Shown here piece after piece: positions 26,754-35,768 of a stretch of DNA of 64,000 bases (positions are counted from its first letter, which is position 1; the number at the start of each line of letters is the position of its first letter). The position numbers were made by a program, and so were the translations under genes. The stretch is from the NCBI GenBank assembly GCA_027676805.1, contig JAQENU010000012.1, positions 2,192-66,191 of the forward strand. Reading direction: 5' to 3'. The notes under the pieces were generated by a model. It saw nothing but the letters and a program-made list of their open reading frames with translations. It was not told the origin of the DNA and did not search any database. The stretch is from Coprobacillaceae bacterium UN01-12pH3A. GTDB taxonomy: Bacteria > Bacillota_I > Bacilli_A > Erysipelotrichales > Coprobacillaceae.

Positions 26754-27788
26754 ATGAAAAATGAATGGAACGACTTAAATCATCAAAGACTGCGACTCTC
26801 TCTTGATAGTATTGCATTGCTTCTTTATTGCAGTGAGTTTTATGACTGCGATGAATTGCCGATGAGTGTTACAGAATGGAACGATCTTGAAAAAATGCTG
26901 AGAGCTTCACAGTTAAAGCGTCCGGCAGCCTTGCTGGCTTTGGAGTATGAAGCCATTATGATCAATCTGGATATTGATGAAGAATTGGCATATAAGATTA
27001 CTTCTCGCAATAAGGGGATTGCCTTTTTACTGGAACAGCTTCAGCGTTTGGAGAGTTTAGGGGTTCTAGTCACAACCAAATATGAAGAAGAATATCCTTA
27101 TCTATTGAAGCGAAAGATGAAAAAAAATATGCCATTGATCCTATACTATAGTGGTGATATCACGATGCTGAAGGATCCGCTTGTTTGTGTGGCAGGACCG
27201 ATTCGCTCGAATCGCCGTATCGATCAAAATACGAGGGCAGTGATTTCAAAGCTGAATGAAGAAGCTTATACATTGATTAGCTGCGGTAATCGCGGTGTAG
27301 AGACACTGGCGATGAAACATCAGTTAAGAATCGGCGGAAAAGCGGTAAACTTCTTATGCGGAAATATCATTATCGAAATGAAAGAGTACCTGCGACCAAT
27401 TAAAAACGGGCAGATGCTTTTAGTCAGTGCCGTCTATCCTTTCGCTAATTTTGATCTAGTGCATGCGATTGATCGCAATCAGTATGTTTTTTCTTTATCA
27501 GAGGTTGCCATCATCATGTATTCACAGATCAATTCCGGAGCTGTATGGCTGAGTGCAATGCAGAATTTCACGCAGCGTTGGACAAAATTAGCGGCAATTA
27601 TGGATGATGAGTTTTATGGAAATGCGCGATTGATCGAACTAGGGGCGATTGGCTTAACGATGGATATGATTCAGTCCCCATTGACATTATCTGAACTGCT
27701 CGATCAGGAAGAAGAAAAAATTAAAGAAACAGAAAGCTATGATCAAATATCAATTTATGAATTTTTAGGAGAACAAGATGAGATTTGA
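26754..27788 (+). CDS. DprA/Smf-like protein with degenerate Rossmann motifs
   Basis: A 344-residue protein resembling the DNA-processing protein DprA, which loads RecA on incoming single strands. The segment YPYLLKRKMKKNMPLILYYSGDITML followed by VCVAGPIRSNRRIDQNTRAV and LISCGNRGVETLAMKHQLRIGGKAVNFLCGN lines up with DprA, but the hallmark VGSR and SGxARGID motifs are replaced (VAGPIR, SCGNRGVE). It may therefore be an inactive or re-purposed relative. ATG 26754 is best spaced from AAGAGGT (26741-26747); ATGs at 26733 and 26748 are less likely. It overlaps the rhomboid gene by 11 nt. Confidence 0.65.
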   Translation: MKNEWNDLNHQRLRLSLDSIALLLYCSEFYDCDELPMSVTEWNDLEKMLRASQLKRPAALLALEYEAIMINLDIDEELAYKITSRNKGIAFLLEQLQRLESLGVLVTTKYEEEYPYLLKRKMKKNMPLILYYSGDITMLKDPLVCVAGPIRSNRRIDQNTRAVISKLNEEAYTLISCGNRGVETLAMKHQLRIGGKAVNFLCGNIIIEMKEYLRPIKNGQMLLVSAVYPFANFDLVHAIDRNQYVFSLSEVAIIMYSQINSGAVWLSAMQNFTQRWTKLAAIMDDEFYGNARLIELGAIGLTMDMIQSPLTLSELLDQEEEKIKETESYDQISIYEFLGEQDEI

Positions 27789-28401
27789 ATGGAAAAGATA
27801 TAAATTAACATCATTGCTGATTGGGGTCTGCATCGTTGTGTATATAATCACGGTGATGACGTTTGGGCGTGAAACCATGAGTGCTTCGCAGGCAATTCAG
27901 GCCGGCGGATTCAACCCTTTGCTGATTGAATACAATCATGAATACTGGCGTTTTATTACGGCAAACTTTATTCATTTTGGCATTTTGCATTTATTAGTCA
28001 ATTGCTACAGTTTATATAATGTCGGAAGCTTTATGGAACGTACCTTTAAGCCTAAGCATTATACATTTATCTTATTGATATCCGGTATTTTTACGAATGT
28101 GCTGCCCTATATCATGTATTTCCTGTTTGATATTGGGACATTCAGCGTTGGCGGCGGAATCAGTGGAGTGATCTTTGGACTGTTAGGTGCCATGTGTGTT
28201 ATTGCTTATCGATACAAAGGGGTTTATTATCATATTTATCGTCAGTTATTGCCAAATATCCTTTTGATGTTTGGAATTTCGATTCTATTGCCGAATATCT
28301 CTTTATGGGGACATTTAGGCGGATTTATCGGCGGAATCCTTGCGACTTGGATTGTTTCTTATTTTATTGACAAAAAGAAGAATCAGCCATTATATAACTA
28401 A
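27778..28401 (+). CDS. rhomboid-family intramembrane serine protease
   Basis: A 207-residue membrane protein with six or seven membrane segments. The catalytic serine lies in GGGISGVIFG (S129) and the partner histidine in WGHLGGFIGG (H179); the HFGILHLLVNCYSLYNVG block and WRFITANFIHFG loop are typical. Rhomboids cut membrane proteins within their membrane segments; GluP of Bacillus is a better known relative. It is translated with the DprA-like gene (11-nt overlap) and followed by a terminator. Its substrate is unknown. Confidence 0.93.
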   Translation: MRFEWKRYKLTSLLIGVCIVVYIITVMTFGRETMSASQAIQAGGFNPLLIEYNHEYWRFITANFIHFGILHLLVNCYSLYNVGSFMERTFKPKHYTFILLISGIFTNVLPYIMYFLFDIGTFSVGGGISGVIFGLLGAMCVIAYRYKGVYYHIYRQLLPNILLMFGISILLPNISLWGHLGGFIGGILATWIVSYFIDKKKNQPLYN

Positions 28402-28432
28402 AAAACTATCCAGCTTAGCTTGGATAGTTTTT
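28401..28432. terminator. bidirectional terminator between convergent genes
   Basis: AAAAACTATCCA/TGGATAGTTTTT stem with T/A runs on both sides; serves the rhomboid gene and the convergent zinc-ribbon gene. Confidence 0.85.
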
Positions 28433-28979
28433 ATTCTTCAGTACCTAATGCTTCTAATTTAGTAAGATAAGGAGTTAAGATATCCTTCATCTGTTCAAAT
28501 TCAACGAAAGATTCATTGATCGTTGTTTCCACTTCGCGTTTATAGGCTTCATTTTTTATAAATTGAACCTCATGATTGTTGAACCATGTTTCTAAGTTCA
28601 TTTTTAGATATTCTAATACAGTCTGTCTCATGCGTTCTGTATCTGCCTGATCATCCAGTGCATCATAAATAACCTCGATTCCATCGATACGGTCTAGAAT
28701 ATATTGATATTGTCCTAAAATATCATCGAGTTCTTCTACTGAACCCATCTGAGCAAAGAAGGTTTGCATTTTTCCGTCAAAATCATCTACGATTCCTGTT
28801 GCGTTGCGTTGGCATTTCTTGCAGACATGTTTGTTGAATAAAATTCGTTTACCGCAGTAAACGCAGCGTCCGCGCCAAAATAACAGATAGACTAATGAGA
28901 ATGGAAATGTGAAAACCATTGCTAAAACAAATACTACTTTTTGCCCTAAAGATGCTTTAGGAGCCTTTGCGTATGCCAT
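28431..28979 (-). CDS. zinc-ribbon membrane protein, function unknown
   Basis: A 182-residue protein with one membrane segment (about residues 14-35), then a two-pair zinc ribbon CVYCGKRILFNKHVCKKC (about 39-56), and a long helical acidic C-terminal region (residues 65-182) with coiled-coil character. No family is recognised. It stands alone on the minus strand. The ribosome site GGAGTGG lies 4 nt upstream of the start. Its build, a membrane anchor with a cytoplasmic metal ribbon and helical domain, suggests a protein-binding role, but no more can be said. Confidence 0.75.
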   Translation of the reverse strand: MAYAKAPKASLGQKVVFVLAMVFTFPFSLVYLLFWRGRCVYCGKRILFNKHVCKKCQRNATGIVDDFDGKMQTFFAQMGSVEELDDILGQYQYILDRIDGIEVIYDALDDQADTERMRQTVLEYLKMNLETWFNNHEVQFIKNEAYKREVETTINESFVEFEQMKDILTPYLTKLEALGTEE

Positions 28980-29110
28980 CTAACCACTCCTTCTTATAAA
29001 GTTATAACACAAATAGACATTTCTTTCAACTTATTAACTATTTACTAAAGAAGAAAAAAATAAAGCGTTTTCAAAAGCTGTGTTAAACTAGAAAAGCGGA
29101 GGGTTAAAAT

Positions 29111-29968
29111 ATGATTAAATTAATAGCGAGCGATATGGATGGAACCTTACTGGATGGAAACGGGGGCATCAGTCCATATAATGTAGAAATGATAAACGAA
29201 GCTAAAAAAAGAGGAATTCACTTTGTTATTGCGTCAGGAAGAGCCTATACGGATATTCTGCCGGTCACACAGCAGCATGGTGTAGAATGTGCATGTGTCA
29301 CTGGAAACGGTGCTGAATATATAGATGAAAAAGGAGAACTCATCAGTTCATGCTATTTAGGAGCAGAAGAAGCCATTGAGGTAATTGAAATATTAAAAGC
29401 ATTAGATATTAAATTCATGATCTATACGACCGATAACCGCTATTCGATCGAAGCGGTGGAAAATGTACAGGATGCCTTCATTCAGCGTTCTTTACATAAA
29501 GATAAAACACAGACTTATGAAGAAGTAAAAGAACGATTAAAAACACGTCATTCTATTTTCAGAATGGAAGAAGTGGAGGACTATCACTCATTACTGCCAA
29601 CTAAAAAGATTATTAAGATTGAAGCGTTTGATATTGATACGAGTAAGATTGAGGAAGCAAAAAAACGATTGAGTTCTTTAGGCAATGTAGCGTATCTTTC
29701 TTCGTTTCCGGATAATGTTGAAATTACACATAGAGATGCAACCAAAGGGAAAATTTTATTGAAAGCAGCAACACTGCTTGGGATTAAAGAGGAAGAAGTT
29801 CTGGTATTAGGGGACAGCTTCAATGATTTAAGCATGTTTGAATTGTTTGAAAACTCAGTCGTAATGGCAAATGGAGAAGAAGAAGTCAAAAAGGTGGCAA
29901 AATATATAACGGAAGCGTATTATGAAGATGGTGTCGGAAAAGCAATTAAAAGGTGGGTGTTAGAATGA
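29111..29968 (+). CDS. HAD-superfamily Cof-type phosphatase
   Basis: A 285-residue HAD-IIB hydrolase. Motif I is ASDMDGTLLDG with nucleophile D8 and D10; motif II lies in FVIASGRAY; motif III/IV in KGKILLKAATLLGIKEEEVLVLGDSFNDLSMFELF. Members dephosphorylate sugar phosphates, flavin precursors or similar small metabolites; substrate cannot be deduced. GGAGGGT precedes the start. The stop overlaps the next ATG (ATGA), so it forms an operon with a GNAT acetyltransferase. Confidence 0.92.
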   Translation: MIKLIASDMDGTLLDGNGGISPYNVEMINEAKKRGIHFVIASGRAYTDILPVTQQHGVECACVTGNGAEYIDEKGELISSCYLGAEEAIEVIEILKALDIKFMIYTTDNRYSIEAVENVQDAFIQRSLHKDKTQTYEEVKERLKTRHSIFRMEEVEDYHSLLPTKKIIKIEAFDIDTSKIEEAKKRLSSLGNVAYLSSFPDNVEITHRDATKGKILLKAATLLGIKEEEVLVLGDSFNDLSMFELFENSVVMANGEEEVKKVAKYITEAYYEDGVGKAIKRWVLE

Positions 29969-30453
29969 ATGATGCATTGTATGCATTAATGAAAGAATTA
30001 TTTGACGAAAATGAGATTCGTCCGCGTGAGCAACTGGAAGCTTTTATCAATGAAGGCTTATGTAAAATTGAGACAACGATGCAGGGGGATACGATTGAAA
30101 GCATCTTGATCTATTTTGATTTAGACGATTATATCTTTATTGATTATCTGGGAATTAATCCTAAATTTCATGGTCAAGGCTTAGGTTCAAAAGTAATGCA
30201 GGCTTTTCTAGCTCGTCAAACAAAACTAGTCTTACTTGAAGTTGAAAAAGTCGATAACGAATTAAAGCAGCGTCGTGTTAACTTTTATGAACGTCTTGGG
30301 TTGATCTTAAATGATGGGGATTATGAAATGCTGTCTTATCTTGATCCGTCCCAAACGATTCCAATGAAAATCATGAGTTATCCAAAAGCTTTGGAGGATG
30401 AAGCTTTTAAATCCTATGTGAAAAAGATAAAGCATGATATTTATCTTTTATAA
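29965..30453 (+). CDS. GNAT-family acetyltransferase-like protein
   Basis: A 162-residue protein whose centre carries a GNAT acetyl-CoA-binding motif: IFIDYLGINPKFHGQGLGSKVMQAFL (about residues 50-75) includes the Q/RxxGxG/A element as GQGLGS. The later VNFYERLGLILNDGDYEML block is the usual C-terminal GNAT strand. ATG 29965 overlaps the stop of the upstream HAD gene by 4 nt and follows AGGTGGG (29951-29957). Substrate unknown; pairing with a sugar-phosphatase suggests a metabolite rather than a protein, which is only inference. Confidence 0.82.
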   Translation: MNDALYALMKELFDENEIRPREQLEAFINEGLCKIETTMQGDTIESILIYFDLDDYIFIDYLGINPKFHGQGLGSKVMQAFLARQTKLVLLEVEKVDNELKQRRVNFYERLGLILNDGDYEMLSYLDPSQTIPMKIMSYPKALEDEAFKSYVKKIKHDIYLL

Positions 30454-30482
30454 TTGACAAAGCCATGGATTTATGGTATAAA
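30454..30482 (+). promoter_or_regulatory. sigma-A promoter of rpsO
   Basis: TTGACA (30454-30459), 17-bp spacer, TATAAA (30477-30482), immediately behind the GNAT gene stop. Confidence 0.9.
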
Positions 30483-30488
30483 TTTGAT

Positions 30489-30560
30489 TGCGGCAATCGC
30501 TAGGATATCTGAGTTCCTGACGGATACCTTGGCATTCGCTAAGTTTAAGAAAAAAGGAGA
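30489..30560 (+). promoter_or_regulatory. structured rpsO leader, candidate S15 autoregulation site
   Basis: The leader folds into an 11-position stem: GCTAGGATATC (30499-30509) against GATACCTTGGC (30523-30533), with one A/C mismatch and two G/U wobbles. A small GATT/AATC hairpin lies before it. Ribosomal protein S15 represses its own mRNA through leader structures in several bacteria, each with a different fold, so this is a candidate rather than a recognised motif. Confidence 0.45.
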
Positions 30561-30566
30561 AAACAA

Positions 30567-30833
30567 ATGTTAACTAAAGAAGAAAAAACAGCTATTATGA
30601 AAGAATATGCTACTAAAGAAGGAGATACAGGTTCACCAGAAGTACAAATCGCTGTATTAACTGCTGATATCAACAAATTAAACGGTCACTTCAAAGTGCA
30701 TAAAAAAGATCATCATTCAAATAGAGGGTTATTAAAGAAAATCGGTAGAAGAAGAGATTTATTAAAATATCTTAAAAATAAAGATATCGAAAGATATGGT
30801 GCTTTAATCGAAAAATTAGGATTAAGAAGATAA
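30567..30833 (+). CDS. rpsO: 30S ribosomal protein S15
   Basis: An 88-residue protein of the usual length and sequence ([35 protein letters not shown]..., ending [16 protein letters not shown]). It binds 16S rRNA early in small-subunit assembly. AAAGGAGA is its ribosome site. It has its own promoter, structured leader and terminator and is followed by pnp, the widespread rpsO-pnp order. Confidence 0.99.
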   Translation: MLTKEEKTAIMKEYATKEGDTGSPEVQIAVLTADINKLNGHFKVHKKDHHSNRGLLKKIGRRRDLLKYLKNKDIERYGALIEKLGLRR

Positions 30834-30842
30834 TCCTTCCAG

Positions 30843-30867
30843 GACATCGCTATGCGATGTCTTTTTT
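30843..30867 (+). terminator. terminator after rpsO
   Basis: GACATCGC/GCGATGTC stem, TAT loop, T6. Confidence 0.9.
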
Positions 30868-30896
30868 ATTAACGATAAGATTTATTTCAATTTTGT

Positions 30897-30925
30897 TTGG
30901 ATTAACATAATAAAAATGCTATAAT
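30897..30925 (+). promoter_or_regulatory. sigma-A promoter of pnp
   Basis: TTGGAT, 17-bp spacer, TATAAT with an extended TGC before it (30917-30925). Confidence 0.8.
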
Positions 30926-30957
30926 GTATTTTGAGAAAAAATGAGGTGAAAAAGCAG

Positions 30958-33108
30958 ATGTCAAAACAAGTATTTAGTATAGATTTTTATGGAAAAAAAT
31001 TAACAGTAGAAACCGGAGAACTAGCAAAACAAGCCAATGGTTCTGTTTTAGTACGTTATAATGATACCGTTATTTTGTCAACAGCTGTAGCAGGGAAAGA
31101 ACCAAAAGATGTTGATTTCTTTCCATTGACAGTAACTTATGAAGAAAAATTGTATTCTGTAGGAAAGATCCCAGGAGGATTTTTAAAACGAGAAGGGCGC
31201 CCTAGCGAACATGGGACATTAACAGCGAGAATGATCGACCGTCCAATTCGTCCGTTATTTGCGGATGGATTCAGAAACGAAGTTCAGATCGTGAACACTG
31301 TATTATCGGTAGATCAAGATGCGACACCAGAAATGGCTGCCATGTTTGGGGCATCTTTGGCGTTGTGTTTATCGGATATTCCATTCAATGGACCTATCGC
31401 CGGAGTAACTGTTGGCTATGTAAATGGGGAATTTACAGTCAATGCCGGACCAGAAGAAATGGAAAAAAGTGAAATTCACTTAGAAGTAGCAGGAACAAAA
31501 GAGGCTATCAACATGGTTGAAGCAGATGCTAAAGAAGTAAGTGAAGAAGTTATTTTGGAAGCTTTAGCTTTCGGACATGAAAAAATTAAAGAATTAATTG
31601 CTTTTCAGGAACAGATTGTAATGCAATGTGGAAAAGCAAAACAAGAGATTCCTTTATTTACATTGGATCAAGTAATCGTAGATGAAGTAACTGCTATGGC
31701 TTATGATCGTATGAAAGCAGCAGTCAGCATTCCGGGTAAATTAGAACGCTACGGAGCTATCGATGATTTGATGGCAGAAGTAAAAGCAGACTTTGAAGCA
31801 CGTGCTTATGATAGCGAAGACAATAAGAAATCTGTCTTAAAACAAGTGGGAATCGTTCTGCATGACTTAGAAAAAGAAGAAGTAAGACGTTTAATCACAG
31901 AACAGAAGATTCGTCCGGATGGAAGAAAATTAGATGAAATTCGTCCTTTGGATGCACAGGTAGATTTATTGCCGCGTGTTCATGGTTCGGCCTTATTTAC
32001 TCGTGGAGAAACACAAGTGTTATCTGCTTGTACATTAGGAGCTATGGGAGAACATCAAAAAATCGATGGTCTGGGATTAGAAGATCAGAAACGTTTCATG
32101 CACCATTATAACTTCCCGCCTTATTCAGTTGGAGAAACTGGAAGAATGGGGGCACCGGGAAGACGTGAGATCGGACATGGAGCATTAGGGGAAAGAGCTT
32201 TAGCTCAAGTCATTCCTTCTGAGGAAGATTTCCCATATACAATTCGTGTCGTATCAGAAGTATTAGAATCAAATGGTTCATCATCACAAGCTTCAATCTG
32301 TGCCTCTACAATGGCATTGATGACGGCTGGAGTTCCTATTTCTGCACCTGTTGCGGGAATTGCTATGGGACTTGTTAAAAAGGGTGACGATTATACAATC
32401 TTAACCGATATTCAAGGGATGGAAGATCACTTGGGAGACATGGATTTTAAAGTAGCCGGAACAACAAACGGAATCTGTGCTTTGCAAATGGATATTAAGA
32501 TTGATGGGATCACTCAGGAAATCTTAAAAGAAGCCTTGGCACAAGCAAAGATCGGTCGTGAACAGATCATGAAAACAATGCTGGATGCAATCAGTGAGGT
32601 AAGACCGCAATTATCGGCTTATGCACCAAAAGTATTCCAGATGCACATTGATCCTGATCAAATTAGAGATGTTATTGGTCCTGGTGGAAAAATGATCAAT
32701 GAAATCATTGAAAAATCAAATGACGTTAAGATCGATATTGAACAAGACGGACGTGTTGTCATTTATCATACTGATCAAAACGCAATCAATACAGCAGCAA
32801 AACTAATTGAAGCAATTGTAAAGAAAGCTCAAAAAGGTGAAATTTATGAAGCTAAGGTAGTTCGCTTAGAAAAATACGGAGCTTTTGTCAACTTGTTTGA
32901 AGGAACGGATGGATTACTTCATGTATCACAGATTGCTCATGAAAGAGTAGCGGCACCTTCTGATGTATTAAAATTAGGGGATACTGTCCGTGTTGTCGTT
33001 ACGGATATTGATGAAAAAGGACGTGTTAATGTTTCCGCAAAAGCATTACTGCCTAAGCCTGAAAAGAAAGAACCGGTTAAAAAAGAAGAAGCAAAGCCAA
33101 ATGAATAA
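30958..33108 (+). CDS. pnp: polyribonucleotide nucleotidyltransferase (PNPase)
   Basis: A 716-residue 3'-to-5' phosphorolytic exoribonuclease. Two RNase PH domains (about residues 1-215 and 300-540) flank a helical linker; [31 protein letters not shown] and [18 protein letters not shown] to [30 protein letters not shown] are diagnostic. A KH domain ([16 protein letters not shown], about 565-620) and an S1 domain ([21 protein letters not shown], about 627-692) complete it. GAGGTGA (30943-30949) places the start at ATG 30958 rather than TTG 30931. maf overlaps its end by 8 nt. Confidence 0.98.
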   Translation: MSKQVFSIDFYGKKLTVETGELAKQANGSVLVRYNDTVILSTAVAGKEPKDVDFFPLTVTYEEKLYSVGKIPGGFLKREGRPSEHGTLTARMIDRPIRPLFADGFRNEVQIVNTVLSVDQDATPEMAAMFGASLALCLSDIPFNGPIAGVTVGYVNGEFTVNAGPEEMEKSEIHLEVAGTKEAINMVEADAKEVSEEVILEALAFGHEKIKELIAFQEQIVMQCGKAKQEIPLFTLDQVIVDEVTAMAYDRMKAAVSIPGKLERYGAIDDLMAEVKADFEARAYDSEDNKKSVLKQVGIVLHDLEKEEVRRLITEQKIRPDGRKLDEIRPLDAQVDLLPRVHGSALFTRGETQVLSACTLGAMGEHQKIDGLGLEDQKRFMHHYNFPPYSVGETGRMGAPGRREIGHGALGERALAQVIPSEEDFPYTIRVVSEVLESNGSSSQASICASTMALMTAGVPISAPVAGIAMGLVKKGDDYTILTDIQGMEDHLGDMDFKVAGTTNGICALQMDIKIDGITQEILKEALAQAKIGREQIMKTMLDAISEVRPQLSAYAPKVFQMHIDPDQIRDVIGPGGKMINEIIEKSNDVKIDIEQDGRVVIYHTDQNAINTAAKLIEAIVKKAQKGEIYEAKVVRLEKYGAFVNLFEGTDGLLHVSQIAHERVAAPSDVLKLGDTVRVVVTDIDEKGRVNVSAKALLPKPEKKEPVKKEEAKPNE

Positions 33109-33670
33109 TATTATCCTGGCTTCTCTTTCTCCCCGCCGCCGTGAATTGTTAAGTCAGCTAGGGGTACCTTTTACGATAGAGAGTACGAATATTGAAGAAA
33201 TAATGGATGACAGCCTGCCTTTAGATTTACGTTTAGAAGATTTGGCGTATCAAAAGGCATTGCCGATTGCCCGTCTTCACCCACAAGCGATTGTGATTGG
33301 GGCAGATACGATTGTCTGTTTCCATCATCAGGTATTAGGAAAGCCAAAAGATTATCAGGATGCCAAGCATATGCTTTTGATGTTCTCCGGAAAATCTCAG
33401 TATGTTTATACCAGTGTTACAGTGCTTCAAGGGGAAAAAAGAGTCAGTTTTACAAGCAAAACAGAAGTGGTTTTTAAAACCTTGGATGAAAAGCAGGTAG
33501 AAGCATACTTAGCCTGCAATGAATGGCAGGATAAAGCAGGAGCTTATGCGATTCAGGGCGCTGGTGATATGCTTGTCGATCATTATGTCGGTGATTTTTA
33601 TACCATCGTCGGATTGCCGATAGAACAGCTGCATAAGGTTTTAAAAGAAGAATTTGATATAGAGGCCTGA
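33101..33670 (+). CDS. maf: Maf-family nucleoside triphosphate pyrophosphatase
   Basis: A 189-residue Maf/Ham1-like house-cleaning enzyme that hydrolyses non-canonical or UTP/dTTP-type nucleotides. It begins [18 protein letters not shown], the family signature, has [20 protein letters not shown] and ends with a [32 protein letters not shown] block. ATG 33101 overlaps the pnp end by 8 nt; a longer frame from 32990 would overlap pnp by over 100 nt and is not used. A weak AGAAGAAG ribosome site suggests translational coupling to pnp. Confidence 0.93.
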   Translation: MNNIILASLSPRRRELLSQLGVPFTIESTNIEEIMDDSLPLDLRLEDLAYQKALPIARLHPQAIVIGADTIVCFHHQVLGKPKDYQDAKHMLLMFSGKSQYVYTSVTVLQGEKRVSFTSKTEVVFKTLDEKQVEAYLACNEWQDKAGAYAIQGAGDMLVDHYVGDFYTIVGLPIEQLHKVLKEEFDIEA

Positions 33671-33688
33671 TTAATTTCAGGCTTTTTT
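33665..33688 (+). terminator. terminator after pnp-maf
   Basis: GCCTGA/TCAGGC stem containing the maf stop codon, then T6. Confidence 0.75.
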
Positions 33689-33761
33689 CTTTCAAAAAAC
33701 GGAATTCATTTTTTTATCTTATTTAAATGTGATAGGATTCTAAGCATAAGGGGGATAAAAA

Positions 33762-34568
33762 ATGATTAAACTAATTGCAGTCGATATGGATGGTACTTTT
33801 TTAAATCATCATTTAGAATATGATCGTCAGCGTTTTCGAGAATTGTATAAAATAATGAAAGAAAATGATATTAAATTTGTAGTTGCCAGTGGAAATCAAT
33901 ATTATCAGTTAAAATCTTTTTTTGAAGATTACCAGGATGAACTGATTTATGTAGCGGAAAATGGAGCATTGGTCATCGATCAGCAGGAGGTGTTGTTTTC
34001 AGCTGATATTCCCAAAAAGGAAGTCCATCAGATTTTAAATATTCTTGAACGCTATCCTGAGATTGAAATGATCCTATGCGGATTAAACAGTGCTTATATA
34101 TCAAGTAAAGTTCCGGATGAATTCTTTAAATTAATGCAATTGTATTTACATCGTTTAGATAAAGTGGATGATTTTTACAGTGTAGATGATCAGTTTTTGA
34201 AATTTGCCTTAACCTGTCCGCCGGAAAAAACATATCCATTAACCGATGCTTTAAAAAAAGAAATGAACGGGAAAATTACGCCAGTCACAAGCGGACATGG
34301 CTATATTGATTTGATTGTGCCAAGCTATCATAAAGCCAGTGGTATTCAACGAATCTGTGATCGATATGGTATTTTACCGGAGGAATGCATGGCATTTGGT
34401 GATGGCGATAATGATATCGAGATGTTGAAGCATTGCTTTTATAGCTATGCCATGAAAAACGGAAGTGACGGTGTCAAAGCTGCTGCCCGCTATGAAACTT
34501 TATCGAATGAAGAAAGCGGCGTGATTAAAGCCATAGAAAAGCATTTTAAAGAAATGAAATTAATTTAG
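33762..34568 (+). CDS. HAD-superfamily Cof-type phosphatase
   Basis: A 268-residue HAD-IIB hydrolase with motif I AVDMDGTFLNH (D8, D10), FVVASGNQYYQL, a cap domain in the middle and the motif ECMAFGDGDNDIEMLKHCFYSYAMKNGSDGVKAAA. It resembles the YbjI/YidA-type sugar phosphatases. The AGGGGGAT ribosome region precedes the ATG. It is a single gene between the pnp-maf operon and a membrane protein; substrate unknown. Confidence 0.9.
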   Translation: MIKLIAVDMDGTFLNHHLEYDRQRFRELYKIMKENDIKFVVASGNQYYQLKSFFEDYQDELIYVAENGALVIDQQEVLFSADIPKKEVHQILNILERYPEIEMILCGLNSAYISSKVPDEFFKLMQLYLHRLDKVDDFYSVDDQFLKFALTCPPEKTYPLTDALKKEMNGKITPVTSGHGYIDLIVPSYHKASGIQRICDRYGILPEECMAFGDGDNDIEMLKHCFYSYAMKNGSDGVKAAARYETLSNEESGVIKAIEKHFKEMKLI

Positions 34569-34625
34569 TATATCGATGGTAATCTATTTAGATGGGGCAT
34601 ATAATAATAAAGTTAGAGGTGTAAT

Positions 34626-35261
34626 ATGAAAAAAAGAAAATCATTTTGGCTGAACGCAACAATCCTTTTTTATCTTGCTGGTTTAGCTTATTCCGTTTAT
34701 TATAATTTAAACGGTCATACGGAACTCTGGTTAGTTCCTGTATCTTGTCTTGTGCCGTTTATTGTCCCGATCGTATTTAAACTCCTACATATTAAGCTGA
34801 CAGAAAGAATCATGATTTTAAATTTATTATTTTGTTTCTTTGCCGCTATTGTAGGCAGTACTTTAGGAGGTTATAATCAGCCTTATTATGATAAGATCGT
34901 TCATTTTGGCAGTGGATTATTGCTGACGATGGCAGGCTATATCCTGTTTTGTGTTTTGAAAAAAATACGCCGTGTAGAAAATAAAGAAGATGCCTATATC
35001 ATGCTGATCTTTATTAATGCATTTAATTTAGCGATAGCGGTACTATGGGAATTTTATGAATATTCGATGCTGGTCTTTTTCAATTATGACTGTATCAATC
35101 ACTATTCAACAGGAATTCATGACAGCATGACCGATATGCTTTGTGCCTGTGTCGGCGGACTGTTGATTACATTAGGCATTTATCATTCTTATCACCGTCA
35201 TAAACCCAATTTTTTAACGAAAATTTATGAAGAGCTGTTTGATGCAAATGAAAAGGTTTGA
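34626..35261 (+). CDS. YjdF/DUF2238-like integral membrane protein
   Basis: A 211-residue protein with about six membrane segments. Conserved polar spots inside the membrane region, YYDKIVHFGSGLLL, LWEFYEYSML and STGIHDSMTDMLCACVGG, match the pattern of the YjdF (DUF2238) family, whose biochemical role is unknown. AGAGGTG (34614-34620) is its ribosome site. A terminator overlapping the stop codon ends the transcript, separating it from the spoVA operon. Confidence 0.75.
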   Translation: MKKRKSFWLNATILFYLAGLAYSVYYNLNGHTELWLVPVSCLVPFIVPIVFKLLHIKLTERIMILNLLFCFFAAIVGSTLGGYNQPYYDKIVHFGSGLLLTMAGYILFCVLKKIRRVENKEDAYIMLIFINAFNLAIAVLWEFYEYSMLVFFNYDCINHYSTGIHDSMTDMLCACVGGLLITLGIYHSYHRHKPNFLTKIYEELFDANEKV

Positions 35262-35278
35262 GTTTCTCAAATCTTTTT
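35254..35278 (+). terminator. terminator overlapping the end of the YjdF-like gene
   Basis: AGGTTTGAG/CTCAAATCT stem with one G/U pair, TTT loop and T5. Confidence 0.8.
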
Positions 35279-35284
35279 CTTTTT

Positions 35285-35313
35285 GCATATAATCGACATC
35301 TTTATACATACTA
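35285..35313 (+). promoter_or_regulatory. sigma-G-type promoter of the spoVA operon
   Basis: GCATA (35285-35289), 17-bp spacer, CATACTA (35307-35313). Both fit the Bacillus sigma-G pattern (gHATR and CATnHTA) exactly. Its position, directly before spoVAC, agrees with forespore expression known for spoVA genes. Confidence 0.75.
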
Positions 35314-35330
35314 TCATTGAGGTGATAAAA

Positions 35331-35768
35331 ATGGATGAAACAAAATACAACAAAATTGCCGACAGCTGTAAACCAAAAAGCAGTATTGTGAAAAACTGCA
35401 TTAATGCGTTTATTTTTGGTGGAGTTATTGCAGTGATCGGTCAATTCTTATTAGAGTTTTATATGGAGCTTCTAAATGTCGGACAAGAAAAAGCAACCGC
35501 ACCGATGATCATTACAATCGTATTTATTACGTGTTTATTGACCGGATTTGGTGTGTTTGATAAGATTGCCAAACATGCTGGGGCAGGAACGTTTATTCCA
35601 ATCACAGGGTTCGCAAATGCGATGAGCAGTGCTGCTTTAGAAAGCAAGAGCGAGGGATTAATTCAAGGGATCGGTTCTAATATCTTTAAATATGGCGGCA
35701 GTGTCATTACATACGGAATTGTATCTTCATTTATTTTCGGGGTGATTCGTTATGTCTTCAAAATCTAG
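35331..35768 (+). CDS. spoVAC: stage V sporulation protein AC
   Basis: A 145-residue membrane protein with about four membrane segments; blocks GVFDKIAKHAGAGTFIPITGFANAMSSAALESKSEG and SNIFKYGGSVITYGIVSSFIFG are diagnostic. SpoVA proteins form the inner-membrane channel that moves dipicolinic acid into the forespore and out again at germination; SpoVAC is mechanosensitive in Bacillus. ATG 35331 follows GAGGTGAT; the upstream frame from 35283 starts before the promoter. It overlaps spoVAD by 17 nt. Confidence 0.95.
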   Translation: MDETKYNKIADSCKPKSSIVKNCINAFIFGGVIAVIGQFLLEFYMELLNVGQEKATAPMIITIVFITCLLTGFGVFDKIAKHAGAGTFIPITGFANAMSSAALESKSEGLIQGIGSNIFKYGGSVITYGIVSSFIFGVIRYVFKI

